The translations under genes were made by a program, and so were the position numbers. Positions 11,105 through 22,392 of a stretch of DNA of 64,000 nucleotides are shown here, piece after piece. Numbering within the stretch: position 1 is the stretch's first letter; every line of letters starts with the position of its first letter. The stretch is taken from the NCBI GenBank assembly GCA_030407315.1, contig JALQPE010000923.1, forward strand, positions 1-64,000. The letters run 5' to 3'. The stretch comes from Asparagopsis taxiformis (Eukaryota > Rhodophyta > Florideophyceae > Bonnemaisoniales > Bonnemaisoniaceae). The notes beneath the pieces are model-generated. The model had not been told where the DNA came from. It was given only the letters and a program-made list of their open reading frames with translations, and ran no database searches.

Positions 11105-12942
11105 ACGAAGTCTTCATCTCCAATCTCAGTCTCCCTCATTACCCTTCTCCTCATTCTCCACCATTCAAGCTCCCATCTTGCCACACCAACTCCTCACTCA
11201 GACCCCGCCACAAAATATACAGCTATCCGCAACAAACTCTACACTACATCCTCTCCCTATACCAGACGAGAAACTACCCACACTTCCCGTCAACTCAAAC
11301 ATCGTCGAACACAAACTCGCCTTCGATCCTCTATGTCAAATTCCAACATTTCCTCTGTCCAACGACAACATGAGGGTTTCAATGGAGATGAATGTTACAC
11401 TTCTAGTCTACCCTGTATCCCACCACGTATCTGTCTCGATCCAAACGTAACACCACGTGATGTATGCTCTGCATTCTCGGAGGAATGTTTCTGTGGCTAC
11501 AGAAATGCCGACGAAGCGTTTTGCGATTGTGACCACCCATGTCCAGGGGGTGAACGATGTGTGCGAACAACTTCCGGCCAGAATATTTGTCTATCGAGAG
11601 GTCTGGACGGAGACAATCTCGAATGTGAAAACCCTGTTGGACTTTCACCTGGACGCTTCAACTTCGAAACATGTACACAACAGGAAGATTGTGCTGAAAG
11701 TCACTCATGCGTACGTACGCTTAGATAAGGTGAAGTCCCTTGCGACGGTCAGGACGACTGCAGTTGTTTCAATATTGACTATCCTGATTTCTTATGTTCG
11801 TGCAAGTACCCTGAATGTCCTGTGGGTGAGAAATGTTCGGTACGAGATGGTGACATCTGGTGTGTGTCGACTGCGTTAAATGATCCAGTTCTCATGTGTA
11901 GTCCGACTACGGCACCGCCGAAACAATCTCCCAATGGTCTAAAATTCACCGAGGAGCCTTGCACCAAAGATGAAGAATGCGCCGCAGAACGGGAGTGTGT
12001 AAGGTTTCCAAAAAATGGTTTTCGTTCAAGTTGTGAAGGTCAAGACGATTGTCGTTGTCTACCTTATGAATATGAGGATGAGTTGTGCTCCTGCAAAAAC
12101 CGCGAGTGTCTCCCCGATGATTCTTGCTTTCTTCCTCGACGATGCGACCTGCATCTCGGAAGCTCTTCAACCACATCTGATCCTTTGTAATAGCTCGATG
12201 ATAGCCATGCCGAATTCGACATTCAACGCTGTGAACACCTCACCAGATTCCACAAGCATGGGTCGCAAAAAGTATTCCTTTGAAATTTGCCTGAGTGATG
12301 AGTGCGCGGGTGATCGAAGCTGTTATGACTATGATTTCAACAAATGTAAGGGAAACAAAAAGTGTACCTGTCGACCGCGTGATGCACAGTTTGATGAGTG
12401 CTCATGTGAAAGGCCACGTTGTATGAAGGGAGACATCTGTGGATTCCCGCAAGATAGTTTGTATTGTCTTTCCGACAATATTCCGATACATCCCAACCGC
12501 TGTCCATCCACCATACAACCTACCCCCATCGCAATGCAGGACCTCTCCACCTCGACCCCAGATGCAGAATAGTCGACTCTTCACCAGAGCCGAGTCCAGC
12601 CCAGCTAGTAACGTGTGCGTGGACGCCAAAGCACTAGCCCATCTCGACACAAACAATCTCGTCTTCCCCCAACACCCCGTCAGTCGCGTCCTCTGCGATC
12701 AATCCGGAAGCTGCGCCACCCCAGGTCATATCGTACAATACAATGGACGGGCAATGATGAGCACATATTGTGAGAGGATTGGATGTGTGGAGAGAATGAT
12801 GGAGTGAACAGTCCGAGATATCGAGGAGGGATGCAGGTGGGATCGAAAACGGATGGGCTCGAGACACGTGTTTTCGCTGCGCGGTATGGGACGAGGGGGG
12901 GAGGGAAGTGCGCTTGTGGCGGCTGTTCGCGTTGACCTGTGA
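11105..12942 (+). pseudogene. Cys-rich family member E, disabled near-copy of member G
   Basis: Close copy of G over its whole length. The base triplet at 11105 is ACG where G has its ATG. A GAA-to-TAA change at 11726-11728 stops module 2. Near 12125 two bases are missing (CSF region of module 3), a base is lost at about 12567 (GATGCAGAATAG), and further small deletions damage the C-terminal domain. The broken parts can all be aligned to G without large gaps, so inactivation is recent relative to the duplication. The 3' end abuts the left arm of the large inverted repeat. Confidence 0.9.
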
Positions 12943-13111
12943 TCACAGTCCGGCGGTGGCGCGTGCAGGTTAGAACGGAGCTGAGGACGAATCGATCGAT
13001 CAGAGAGGGCGATGATGAGAGTAGCCAGCGATGAAACAAGGCTGAGCAGGCGGGCGGGCGGGCAGACAGACCGGCAGTATGAATGATGAACGAATTTGTT
13101 AGTAATTGATA

Positions 13112-13117
13112 TTTATT
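13112..13117 (-). terminator. AATAAA polyadenylation signal for the 13362-13712 gene
   Basis: The minus strand reads AATAAA about 245 bases after the stop. The same signal sits at the same relative place in the other repeat arm (23986-23991). Confidence 0.4.
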
Positions 13118-13361
13118 GATTGTAATTGTATGGTCTTCATACATCATCAGCCGGTCGCTGTGATACAAGCTCGATGTCGATCCGTTTGATCAACGCTGTT
13201 TGCGGATCGTTTATGATACAACATTGAATGAAGAGATTTGAAAAGATCCGAAACGTTCCACCAATGGGCACAGCCAATGAGACTGGGGCAGACAAGTGGA
13301 CGAATAACACGGCGCCAGTGCGATGCGATGCGATGCAACGCAGAGCAATGCGGTGCAACTG

Positions 13362-13712
13362 TCATGCCCAGAAGTGATACTCGAGGATTGTGCGGTTACT
13401 GGCGTCGTCCTCTTGTGCATGAGGGTCGACACCGGAGGTGGGATCCGCAGGCTGCGCTACTTGTGGAGTCGGGCAGCTCGGGGACAATTGGTCATGCTCC
13501 GAGTGGATTGGAGCAGTTGGGCTTCCCCCGTCGACATCATGACGGTTCATGGATATGGATGTCGATGTCGATGTCGACGTGCGAGTAAAGCGGCGGATGC
13601 GTCGCTTGGCGCGGCGGACTCTCTTCTTCAGCTTTGACATTAGCTTGAAGATTTTGTTGAGATCGCGCTCCATGGCGATGGTGTCATCGAGTAATTTTTC
13701 GACCGGATGCAT
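13362..13712 (-). CDS. 116-residue basic protein, left inverted-repeat copy
   Basis: The protein starts MHPVEKLLDDTIAMERDL, followed by a strongly basic helix-like stretch at about residues 24-45 (LKKRVRRAKRRIRRF), a Ser/Thr repeat (TSTSTSTS) and an acidic, Pro-rich tail ending in HFWA. No signal peptide or membrane segment is visible; the N-terminal third could form a short coiled coil, and the basic cluster could act as a nuclear or nucleic-acid-binding signal (inference). I do not recognise a family. The copy at 23396-23746 encodes the same protein; the one base difference I noticed is synonymous. A TATAAAA (13817-13823) lies about 105 bases upstream and an AATAAA downstream, which supports a real transcribed gene. 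Confidence 0.6.
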   Translation of the reverse strand: MHPVEKLLDDTIAMERDLNKIFKLMSKLKKRVRRAKRRIRRFTRTSTSTSTSISMNRHDVDGGSPTAPIHSEHDQLSPSCPTPQVAQPADPTSGVDPHAQEDDASNRTILEYHFWA

Positions 13713-13816
13713 GTTGGGTTCCGAGTTGAAGTTTTTGGGGATGATGATAGTTGAGGGTGGTTAGGATGGGGGAAAGTTGGTGGTTGGAGAATGGGATGGA
13801 GAGTATGGCTTGTGTG

Positions 13817-13823
13817 TTTTATA
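13817..13823 (-). promoter_or_regulatory. TATA box for the 13362-13712 gene
   Basis: TATAAAA on the minus strand about 105 bases before the start codon. The sequence and spacing are the same in the other inverted-repeat arm. Confidence 0.45.
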
Positions 13824-14720
13824 GTGTTTGTTGTGAAACAGGCGGGGCGGGATGGCATTGATGATGCAGTAGATGGATGAGGTTTTGGGGGAATTGAAAA
13901 AATCGGGGATGGGATGGGATGGAATTAGTTGGAGGCTTATTGTGTTGCCGACAGGTGGTGAGGGACTGAGCATTTGTGGAGCGGAAGGGCGCATTGATGG
14001 GAAATGGGGGAAGCAGTGTCTGTGTGGATGTCAGTAAGGCTGGGGGTGGGCGGAAGAGGGACTAGTTTGCACTGGTATTGTTAATGATGACGATAATGAG
14101 GGAATAAATTGACGAGCTGAGCTCGGTTGTGAGGGTAATGGGGGTGGGTGTCAGTTGGGGAAGATGGCGAGTGTGTTTGGTTGAAAATGTACAATTGCAA
14201 TAGCAATTGGAATTGCAACTGTAGTGTGTGTGTGTGTGTGTGGTAGGCTCCTTACACTGTGTGTGCAAAGCAATTGCATTAGAGGGAGTGGAATAGAGTG
14301 AGAGGAACGGAAATGGTGCTAGTGCAAGTCCTACCGGAAAGCAAGTATGGTCTAGACAGTGGCACGGCACTCTATACATCAATTAAATCACATGCAGCGG
14401 TAAAACTGGGAGCAATATTCAATATTCTACGGCCTGTAGATGGAGCACCCAGTGAGAAGGAATAATGTCTGGAGGCTGGAGGTGGGTGTTGGCGGGGCAC
14501 ATGGAGAGTATTTGGGGGCATTGGGAGGACTTTGAACTTGGGGTGATACGTTGTAGTCGATGAAGCGGAGTGTTCGGAGGGGCGGCGGCCTGGTTGAATG
14601 GTATGATTTGAGACAAGAGGACGGAGTCGTTTATTGCTGGGGCGAGATGGTCGAGGTGTGGTCAAGTATTGGATACGTGAGTGTAGTATTGGAGTAAGGT
14701 ATAAGTTGTACGTCATGTCG

Positions 14721-15662
14721 TAGTCTATTTCATACCAGAACATTAATAAGGCTGATTTCTTCATGGCGTGACTGTCAAGAACGTGTTGAAAGGGTAGAGA
14801 TGACAGTGAACCAATCTAGCCGGCCAGCATGCTAAACATTCACATCACTTCTGAAAATATCTGTCTCTACTCCGCTTCGGCCGGTGAAATACATCTGTAG
14901 GTTTTACAGGGCTGGGCATGGCTGGACAACGAAGTGGAGTGGTGTCTACGTCCGCACTATGTGTTTTTAATGTACACTAAACGCAGCACAGTCCTGCACA
15001 TCCAAGACACGCGGCACATCAAGATAGTTCCTTCAAACCTGATATTCTGTTGATGTAAAACTATGATAGTGGGTCGGATTACGTCAATGATCTCTAGCAA
15101 ATCTGAGCGAGGCTTGGGTGTAAGTGAACCTATTTTGATTCCGAAATTGGGATGTTATCTTTTGCACTCGCGACAGGAGCACTATAGCATCTAATCTGAA
15201 ATTCCGTTGGCAGTGATACAGTCGACATGACGAAATTGGGATATAAATTTGCTAAGTCTGCCGATAAAGCTTAGAATTGTGAAGGCAGCAAACTAGACCA
15301 CTCAGCCGGTGTGTCTAATAGATTGTTGGGCCCTAGCATAGCCTTTTCAGCAATATTAGCCATTCGTTCTAGCTTCCTTAGAATCCGAGGACAAATCGCA
15401 ATAAATGTTGACTGGCTGCATTGAAATCTTCATGTCGTCCCTTATAGGGCTGGACAATTGTTCTGCATAGGTCCCCCCGATAAACCAAACTGTGAATTTC
15501 CTTCGCGTTCGTGGGTGACCATCGTCCAATAGGCCCGTCTGGGTCTCTCCAGCACTGTTTAGAAAAGACAGTGGTTTATTTCCATGTCTAGCATGCAATT
15601 TGGATACAACTACGTAACTTATACATCCCGACTAGCATACCCAGACGCAGCTTCATGAATAC
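14721..15662. other. No gene recognised
   Basis: Lies just inside the left inverted-repeat arm. A minus-strand frame of 80 codons (15356-15598) has no recognisable similarity and no supporting signals, so I do not call it a gene. Confidence 0.4.
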
Positions 15663-16145
15663 CTAGGAGCATACTGGAGGCCCCTCCGGAGGTGCGAGAG
15701 AAGCGGCAGTAAGCACCTCGTAGTCCGGGGTTGTGATAACTTTGCCGTCAACAGCGAATGTGAGCTCATAGTCGTCCTTGTTCATATATCCGACATACCA
15801 ATAGCCTTGATACTTTCCTCTGGCCACATACTGACGGTCGCCATGAGGGTCGAAGCCTCCAACGATAGCACCGGTTGGTACTTTGCCATGCTCATCGACC
15901 CATTTCAGTTCCATGTCGGCATTGTTGAGAAGCAAGTCGAATTTGGAAACGTGAAATTGCTTCCCATCGGAGCCGTACCATGCGCCCTTATTGTGGACTG
16001 CATACCCGATGAGGTTGACTGTGGATGAGCAATGGATGCGTGCAACATGAAAGGTTTCATTGTTGCGACTCACGAAATGAACCGAGGGGACGTCGGGAAA
16101 ATTGTTTGTGGCATCATTCCAGGTAAGGGGCGCAATATTGCTCAT
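15663..16145 (-). CDS. DM9/DUF3421-domain protein (160 aa)
   Basis: The 160-residue product matches the DM9 repeat pattern seen in DUF3421 and natterin-type proteins: WVDEHGKVPTGAIVGGFDPHG, then YVARGKYQGYWYVGYM, and a closing DYEVL. An earlier, weaker unit is visible (about residues 48-75, HNKGAWYGSDGKQFHVSKFDLLL). No signal peptide is visible, so a cytosolic product is likely. DM9 proteins in animals include mannose-binding lectins with immune roles; carrying that role over to this gene is inference. The gene is intronless, with a TATA-like box at 16225-16232, about 80 bases before the ATG. It sits alone between the inverted-repeat arms. The short C-terminus ending PPEGPPVCS looks complete. 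Confidence 0.8.
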   Translation of the reverse strand: MSNIAPLTWNDATNNFPDVPSVHFVSRNNETFHVARIHCSSTVNLIGYAVHNKGAWYGSDGKQFHVSKFDLLLNNADMELKWVDEHGKVPTGAIVGGFDPHGDRQYVARGKYQGYWYVGYMNKDDYELTFAVDGKVITTPDYEVLTAASLAPPEGPPVCS

Positions 16146-17099
16146 GATTGTTGTGTGTTATGTCCTGTGCTGCTGTATCTGAAGCTGTGGATGATCTATA
16201 CAGATACGCTGCAATGAAGTAGCGCTTATATAGCGTTTCATCACCTATAGTAACTCGAAAGACATCATCTGTATGGCAAGAGTTTTTCATTAAATTGTCA
16301 AGCTCACACGTACATACAACACGAAGAAAGATTTTCTAGACGCAATTGGTCTGTATGCACATGTCGGAAGAATACGGACTTGTTGAGATATTTTGGAGGC
16401 GAAAATGATGCTTAGCGCTGGAAAAGGTGGGTTTTTTTGCTACGTTGCAACGTTGGAAGTTTCCGGAAATGATTGGCACAAGTTAGCTTTGACATCATAC
16501 GTTGACGATGCGCTTTTCGATACATACGGGAAGGGGACTGCTCATCCCTGTAATGGAAAGTCGCCCGTGCAAATCATAACATAGCGCAAAATATCTGGTG
16601 TGATGTCGGAGATGAGAGAGATATTCACTATTGCGTGATGACAAACAGGCGCATTGAGCAATTACCGAGTGGGGTTGAGTTGTGCTGCCATCATGTCAGT
16701 TCCTAGAACTTTATCAGAATATTGGAAGCACTGTCTACGTGACTCACCTTGTGGTTTAGGTATAAATTGCTTGCATCCGTGCAGTAACCTCCCGATACAG
16801 GAGCGAATCTAGGCACCAACGTACCGGAGAAAAATATACAATCACTCCAGGGAGTTGGGATCACACAAACGCCAATCGACACCACAGCGAGCTACAGTTT
16901 CGGTCATCGTATACTGTAGTCCTAGCGTTGAGTTTCCCAGCCCGGTTGACCCGTTTTCGCTTATCCACCATGCGCGAAGAGCACCTCGACTAAATCTTCG
17001 AATTATTAGACGCAGCGACCCACAGTGACAAAGCGAGCAAAACAACAGACGCGCATATATCCATATATCCATACATGGATCTATGCATTTATGTATGTA
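16146..17099. other. DM9-gene promoter region, then no gene recognised
   Basis: The first 100 bases hold the upstream region of the DM9 gene. Beyond that I see no coding frame or repeat that I recognise. Confidence 0.4.
16225..16232 (-). promoter_or_regulatory. TATA box of the DM9-domain gene
   Basis: TATATAAG on the minus strand, about 80 bases before the start codon at 16145, a normal spacing if the 5' leader is about 50 bases. Confidence 0.45.
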
Positions 17100-19500
17100 T
17101 GTATAAGTGTATGAACCACACGGGACATTGTGATAAAGAGTATACCATTAGCGAGTCTCCACGTGAATTTGGAGCGGTACCCACGGTTGATTACGCGATA
17201 GGCGTCCAACAGCAGGCATGGCGCGCAGAGCGACTGGACAGGTCCGGCGCTGTTCGAAGCTCGGAAATCTATTCGAGCGATGCGGGCGCGATGGACGTAG
17301 TCGAGTTTTCAGATTCGAGCTGGCGTCGCTGACGTGCTGGCCACGTGTGCGCACCGTGCCATACCAGTGGCGGGATGCAGGCGGTCGTGATCATACGTAC
17401 GCTTTCCGACGGTGCGCGGACCGTCATTGTTGCCGGAAGCGGCCAACGAAGATATTATTGGTCAGAAGTGGCACTGCAGTTCCGTTGGTGTCGAATTTTC
17501 GAAACGCGATTTGCTATTGGTTGTATGATCGGTGCTGCTATTCGTCCCGAGTTTCTACCCTGTCTACTGCCGCTCATGTGCCGCAGGGGCACCGCGTGGA
17601 GACCGGTCGCGATTCGACGACCGCATTCGTGTGACACTGCACCTTGTTGCTCGCTCGTGACATCGGGATGGGCGTTGTAACCGTGAAGGGCATTTTATAT
17701 AGTACGCGTGGGTTGGACAAACGGGTGTGTCGAACTCATCTTCTCCGACTTGTTATCGATCTTAATTCATCACACAGTACCTGTAGACAATCGTTCACGT
17801 ACTTTCAACCGCCACCAACGGAAACTGCGTGAATCCACCTGTTTCAAGTCGCGAATCATCCAGAAACGCTCGTAGACGCCTTCCCCTACACTGCTGTCAC
17901 CTCCGAGCTGTGTAAAGCTGGGATTGAAGACGTTTGCTTCGTCGAACACCCCACCGGACGTCGCTTGTGAATTTCTAAATCGCGGCCACTTCGCTCGCTG
18001 TGCCCCGCAATGCCGCACGCAGCTGAAGGAAGATGGAGATCCGCCACGTGTGTGACGCGATACGTCACCGACGTTAGTAGACTCGCCGTGACCAATGCCC
18101 CGTCTATTGTCGCCTACTCTCGTTCCGAAACATTTCCAGGTTACCTGCTCCCGTCGACGCGCACAATACAAACCGCTTGCGTTCGCTCCCTGATCCCGAG
18201 CAATACGTGCACCCTCTGATACCTCATTCTCTCTGTTCTGCCGACGCAAAGCATATCCCGTGCTGCGCGGGCTCCCGATTTTTGGTCAACTCAAAACAAA
18301 GTTATCCCAGCGACGCATTCGCTGCTGCGAGTTATTTTCGCGCGCGTTTTGACCATCCACTCCACTCCCCGAGGATGACCCCAGTGCAATCATTCCGAGC
18401 CTGTATGCACCGGGGTTGACACAGCGCGCATCTGCAACTTCTCGGTGACCGCGCGATGATCCCTTCATCCGTCGGGCACGCAATCGTGAAACATGGGCCG
18501 CAATACCTTCAGAGACGCACGCGCGCCTTTTGGCTGCCACCCATCACCCACCCTGCCAGAACGCTGTGTCCGATGGATCCCAAGCGCCGGCTGCGTTGCC
18601 CTGCGTGACATGCGAATCCAGCGGCGGTGGCGGCGATGATACTGCCGTGCTGAAGTAGCGGACGTTGGGAGTTGACGACCCATGAGGTTGCAGAGAATCG
18701 ACGACCTGGTTGTATGCACGTCGTTGCAGGACGCGAGTGTTGTTTCAGACCGACGCTGAATTGTATCTCGTCGACGTCGCAGATCATCAACGGAATTTTT
18801 CATGGATTCGATGCGGCCGCCGCTGGTTATTTCCCGCGTATAGCACCCATTCGTCCTGTCGCAGCGCATAGCCCGTTTCGCCAGCTCGCGTTCGCGACGA
18901 TGCCGATAGTCCGCTGGCGTTCAAAATCATGGCCGACCCGATCGTCGTGCGGTGTGATGTAACCGGGAGCTTGTTAGATCATGTGCTGCTGTTGTTCCGT
19001 CAGGCGTTACTTGGCTGTGAATGACACCAAGAATCGAACTGGCTACATCAGCGTGCCGTACGCATCCGCTTACGTGCTCAACTCGTGGGTATTTGTGCCA
19101 TAGCAGTGCAGCATCGCCATGCGCGACACAAATTGGAATCAGACACGGCTGGTTGGATGCCGAGCTGAGATGTGGCATGTGTTGCAAGTGATTGTCGGGA
19201 TGGATGGGGTGCGGGGTGGTGATGTTTGGACTGCCATGTGGGTATGGGCTGGGTCACAGAGGAACGTCGCGTTGGGGTTGACGAATCGATGCAGCGCAGG
19301 TGCTGGTAGAGATGATGTGTCCGTCGAGATCGTGGGTTGAAAGAGCGGCGTCTTGGGAGATGTCGTTGTGCTGGGAGCTTGTAGGAAGTAGAATGGGTGG
19401 AGCACGGGTAGAACCGGCGTGCGAGCGGGAGGAAAAGAGACATTCGGTTGCGGTCGGCGCAGCTTGGCACATCTTTCCGTGATGTGTCTCAACTGTGGTT
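17100..19500. other. CpG-rich stretch, no gene recognised
   Basis: This 2.4-kb stretch is richer in G+C and CpG than the flanks and has many overlapping medium-length frames on both strands, such as 17770-18249 and 18465-18869 on the minus strand. None resembles a known protein, and the abundance of frames is expected from base composition. It may be a decayed mobile element or a regulatory island; I cannot tell. Confidence 0.4.
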
Positions 19501-20793
19501 GATGTGTTGGTAGAGGGCGGCTTATTGCGTCACTGCATACGTGGGTGAGAGTGCTCGCAAATTCGAAGCCGCGCGATGGCGGAGTTTGTAGTGGGTATTA
19601 TTCTGCGTGGTTTGCACAGCTATGTGCGGTAAGATCGACACACGCGAGACTGGCATAATTGCTGAACGGTGGAGGTTCGCGTTCATGCATCAGGTACGCA
19701 AGCAGCTAGACCGCGATACATGCTACCAATTCGTTGACGAGTAAATGAGATGTCCGTCACCGACATTGTAGATCCCGTCTGCTGCAGCCGCCATGGATCA
19801 GACCTGCCATGATGACGACCGCTTGGTCGAGCAGTTGCCGCGTCCGTTCTCAGGGACTGGTGAGGCCTCGGATGAACGTCCCTGCAGTGTACTGCATGTA
19901 TAGTGTACGTACACATATTGGAGGAATCGTGGTCACCCTCGGAATCCCTCTGTGAAAACGTCCAGCTGGAAGGTTTACATATCTGGGAAAAAGCCCACAA
20001 GTTTGGAGTATTGCAGTCCCTCCAGTCTAGTGCCTACGCAAGCGTGTCGCGAGAGGTCCCCCGGGAGCTACCTGGGATGCCAAGGCTAGTCTACATCCCT
20101 CTACAGCGTAGAATTGTAGCGGAAAGATAAGAGGGGAACGAAGGGGCAACTTGTGGAAGAGGGGTGTCATGAGAATGTATTCAGTAATATGTCGCACCAA
20201 TTAGGTCGCATGAGCTGTTATTTGGAAGCATATTGTACCGCCACTGTTGTCCGCGAGCTACACATACCCTCTCGACCCCACTTACGGTATCACATTAAAT
20301 ACTTTCGCCTAATATCTCAAGGCATGTGTATTGTACCATTGGTGCCAACAGGGCATTGTGTGATTTCCTCATTCTCTATTCGCACCCCGCAGCATTTTTC
20401 GTCAAACAATTCCCGCAGTAGCGCAGCCCCAACAGCACGCAACTCGGAACATTTACTTGCCGACTCATAAATCAAATGCTTTCCCGGTGAGGTGAGAAAT
20501 AGGCAGCCCAAATGAGCAACGTTATCAATTTCACTGTTGCTGCTCGGACTATTAATAGACAACAAGTGTCCTTATTAGAGTCTTAAAACTAAATTTAACA
20601 CGTGTATTTCTACAAGTACACAGAATAGCACTGCATGCGACTTGCCCGCGTTGTCCAAGATGCACTTGTATCTACAGTATGCCTTGCATCATCGAAGCAG
20701 TACATATCACAATCCCTTACGTACCATTCCTCGCAAAATCCCTGCCCTCCATGGTTGGGGTGTGTCTGCGATGAGCGACGTTCTCGTCAACAT
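19501..20793. other. No gene recognised; upstream of the O-methyltransferase-like gene
   Basis: No coding frame, RNA gene or repeat recognised before the TATA element at 20794. Confidence 0.45.
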
Positions 20794-20802
20794 TATATAT
20801 AT
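20794..20802 (+). promoter_or_regulatory. TATA box of the O-methyltransferase-like gene
   Basis: TATATATAT, 50 bases before the start codon at 20852, implying a short 5' leader. Confidence 0.5.
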
Positions 20803-20851
20803 CAAAGCCTAAAACGTCCTCATTTCCTTTCTCATCCCCGCACATTCCGAA

Positions 20852-21874
20852 ATGTCAGACCCAAGCCCCGCCAGAATCAATCAAATCGCCACGGGCTTCA
20901 TGGCCTCTCGTACGCTTCATACAGCTGTCCAGTTCGATCTCTTCACTGTACTGAGTGGATGTGCTCTCACTGCCGAGCAAATACGGAAAAAACTTGACCT
21001 CCATCCACGTGCCGTACCGGACTTTACGGACGCACTGGTGGCTCTTGGACTTCTCTCTCGAGCTGGCACCGGACCTAAAGCTCTCTACTCTAACACTCTC
21101 GAATCGGCAACCTTTCTAGATCGCAATAGCCCCAAATACAGAGCCGGCATCATCAACCATTTCGGTCTCCGCTCGTACGGTTTCTGGAACAATCTTCCGG
21201 AAGCACTGCGCACTGGCAAGCAGCAGAACGAGAGTCAGAAATGGAACGATATGTTCAATGTGCTGTACGAGTCTGAGGAGGTCACTGAACGCTTTGTGGA
21301 ATCAATGATTTCCATCAATGCATCGTCTCATGAAAACTTTGCTGCTCTGTTCGATTTCAAACCGTACAAAACGCTTGCGGATCTCGGCGGATCCAGTGGC
21401 ACTCTCTGCTGTGAAGTGGCAAAAGCGAATCCTCACATGACTTGCACCTCTTTCGATCTTCCTCCGTTGCTCAACATTGCTCGCCGCACGGTGCAGAAGC
21501 ATGGAATGTCGGATAGAGTGACGTGCGTTGCTGGTGATTATTTCAAGGACGACATTCCCAGGGCAGATGTCATTGTCACGGCCATGGTATTGTTCACCAA
21601 CAGCCAGGAGAGGAGGAAGTTTTTGATGAGAAAAGCGTATGATGCGTTACCCAGTGGGGGAGCATTTGTAGCTATTGAAATGTTGATTGACGACGAGCGA
21701 AGAGAGCGCGTACTGGCACTCATGATGTCACTGAATATGTTGATCGAATTTGGCGACGCGACAGACTATTCTGGAAAGGATTTCGAAGAATACGCGACGG
21801 AGATTGGATTTGTGAACGTTGTAATTACTGAAATCGCCGACTACATATACATGGCCGTAGCGTACAAGCCGTAG
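20852..21874 (+). CDS. O-methyltransferase-family protein, catalytic His-Asp missing
   Basis: The 340-residue product has the layout of SAM-dependent O-methyltransferases of the Methyltransf_2 (hydroxyindole/caffeate OMT-like) family. Residues 5-95 form a winged-helix dimerisation part. A glycine-rich SAM motif (LADLGGSSGT) lies near residue 172, an acidic SAM-ribose position follows at SFDLPPLL near 200, and the family's RKAYDALPSGGAFVAIEML near 255 is followed by MMSLNMLIEFG. In relatives the segment before RKAYDALP carries LHDW, whose His is the catalytic base. Here it reads VLFTNSQER, so His and the following Asp are absent. The fold should bind SAM, but methyl transfer by the usual mechanism is doubtful. 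Length is normal and the frame is intact, with a TATA box 50 bases upstream, so it is not an obvious pseudogene. Substrate unknown. Confidence 0.88.
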   Translation: MSDPSPARINQIATGFMASRTLHTAVQFDLFTVLSGCALTAEQIRKKLDLHPRAVPDFTDALVALGLLSRAGTGPKALYSNTLESATFLDRNSPKYRAGIINHFGLRSYGFWNNLPEALRTGKQQNESQKWNDMFNVLYESEEVTERFVESMISINASSHENFAALFDFKPYKTLADLGGSSGTLCCEVAKANPHMTCTSFDLPPLLNIARRTVQKHGMSDRVTCVAGDYFKDDIPRADVIVTAMVLFTNSQERRKFLMRKAYDALPSGGAFVAIEMLIDDERRERVLALMMSLNMLIEFGDATDYSGKDFEEYATEIGFVNVVITEIADYIYMAVAYKP

Positions 21875-22392
21875 TTGTTGAGGTTGATGCACGTGCGTCA
21901 TGTGGGACGGCTTTTGAATGAATGCAGTTTCAAGTTATTGTGTGCAGACGTGTTGAGTAAGCGGATACGCTGCAGAGGTGGCTTTTCGACCTCGGACGGT
22001 AGACGCATGGTGCCTGCTGTGACATTCGGAGAAGATAGGGTTTCTATGTACAATGTGTCGGTTTGAGTGGGTTTTCTACATTCTAGCTGCAGTGACTGCA
22101 AAGCACTGAGCTGCCCGTCCCAGCGGTGTGTATCTGGGATGGTATCACGTTTTCGAGTATGTTGTATCGGTTAGTGAAAAGCATGACATGCCAAAAAATG
22201 TTATCAGATGAGACACAGTGAACGGGCAGTTCTGGATTGTCGTAACCACGCATGTCACAGCGTAAATGTGAGCTGATGTTTTTACTGTTCTCACATGAAC
22301 CACGTATATTGCTGAGCGTGGTTGTACAGAGATATTCACTCTGGTCGTCTGCTACCTTCTTTGTTTTCCGCGCCATACTCTATCCCGCATTA
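21875..22392. other. No gene recognised
   Basis: Spacer between the O-methyltransferase-like gene and the right inverted-repeat arm. Nothing recognised. Confidence 0.45.

Larger units (their letters stand above)
12943..14720. repeat. Left arm of large inverted repeat (about 1.8 kb)
   Basis: Reverse complement of about 22393-24136. Matching landmarks include the ctgtgatcacaggtcaac block at the outer edge, the 116-residue gene, and the tacaacttatac word at the inner edge. Differences by eye are scattered single bases plus small indels, such as a ggcgggcgg expansion near 13050 and a GT microsatellite near 14222 that is longer than its counterpart. The outer edges of both arms run into the 3' ends of Cys-rich members (E here, F in the other arm). 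The exact inner boundary is uncertain by tens of bases. Confidence 0.85.

Noticed and set aside
10896..11450. 184-codon plus frame upstream of and overlapping member E
   Set aside because: The matching frame before member G ends at 25717 and does not continue, and it runs in a different frame from the real gene; it is probably 5' leader or promoter DNA.
14372..14764. 130-codon frame in the inner part of the left inverted-repeat arm
   Set aside because: The frame shifts relative to the right-arm copy (22322-22693) after small indels, so it is not conserved as protein.
19019..19092. Minus-strand tRNA-like stretch with a TTCGATT loop and GAGC word
   Set aside because: The T stem does not pair properly, the acceptor ends do not match, and the anticodon loop lacks a normal position 33.
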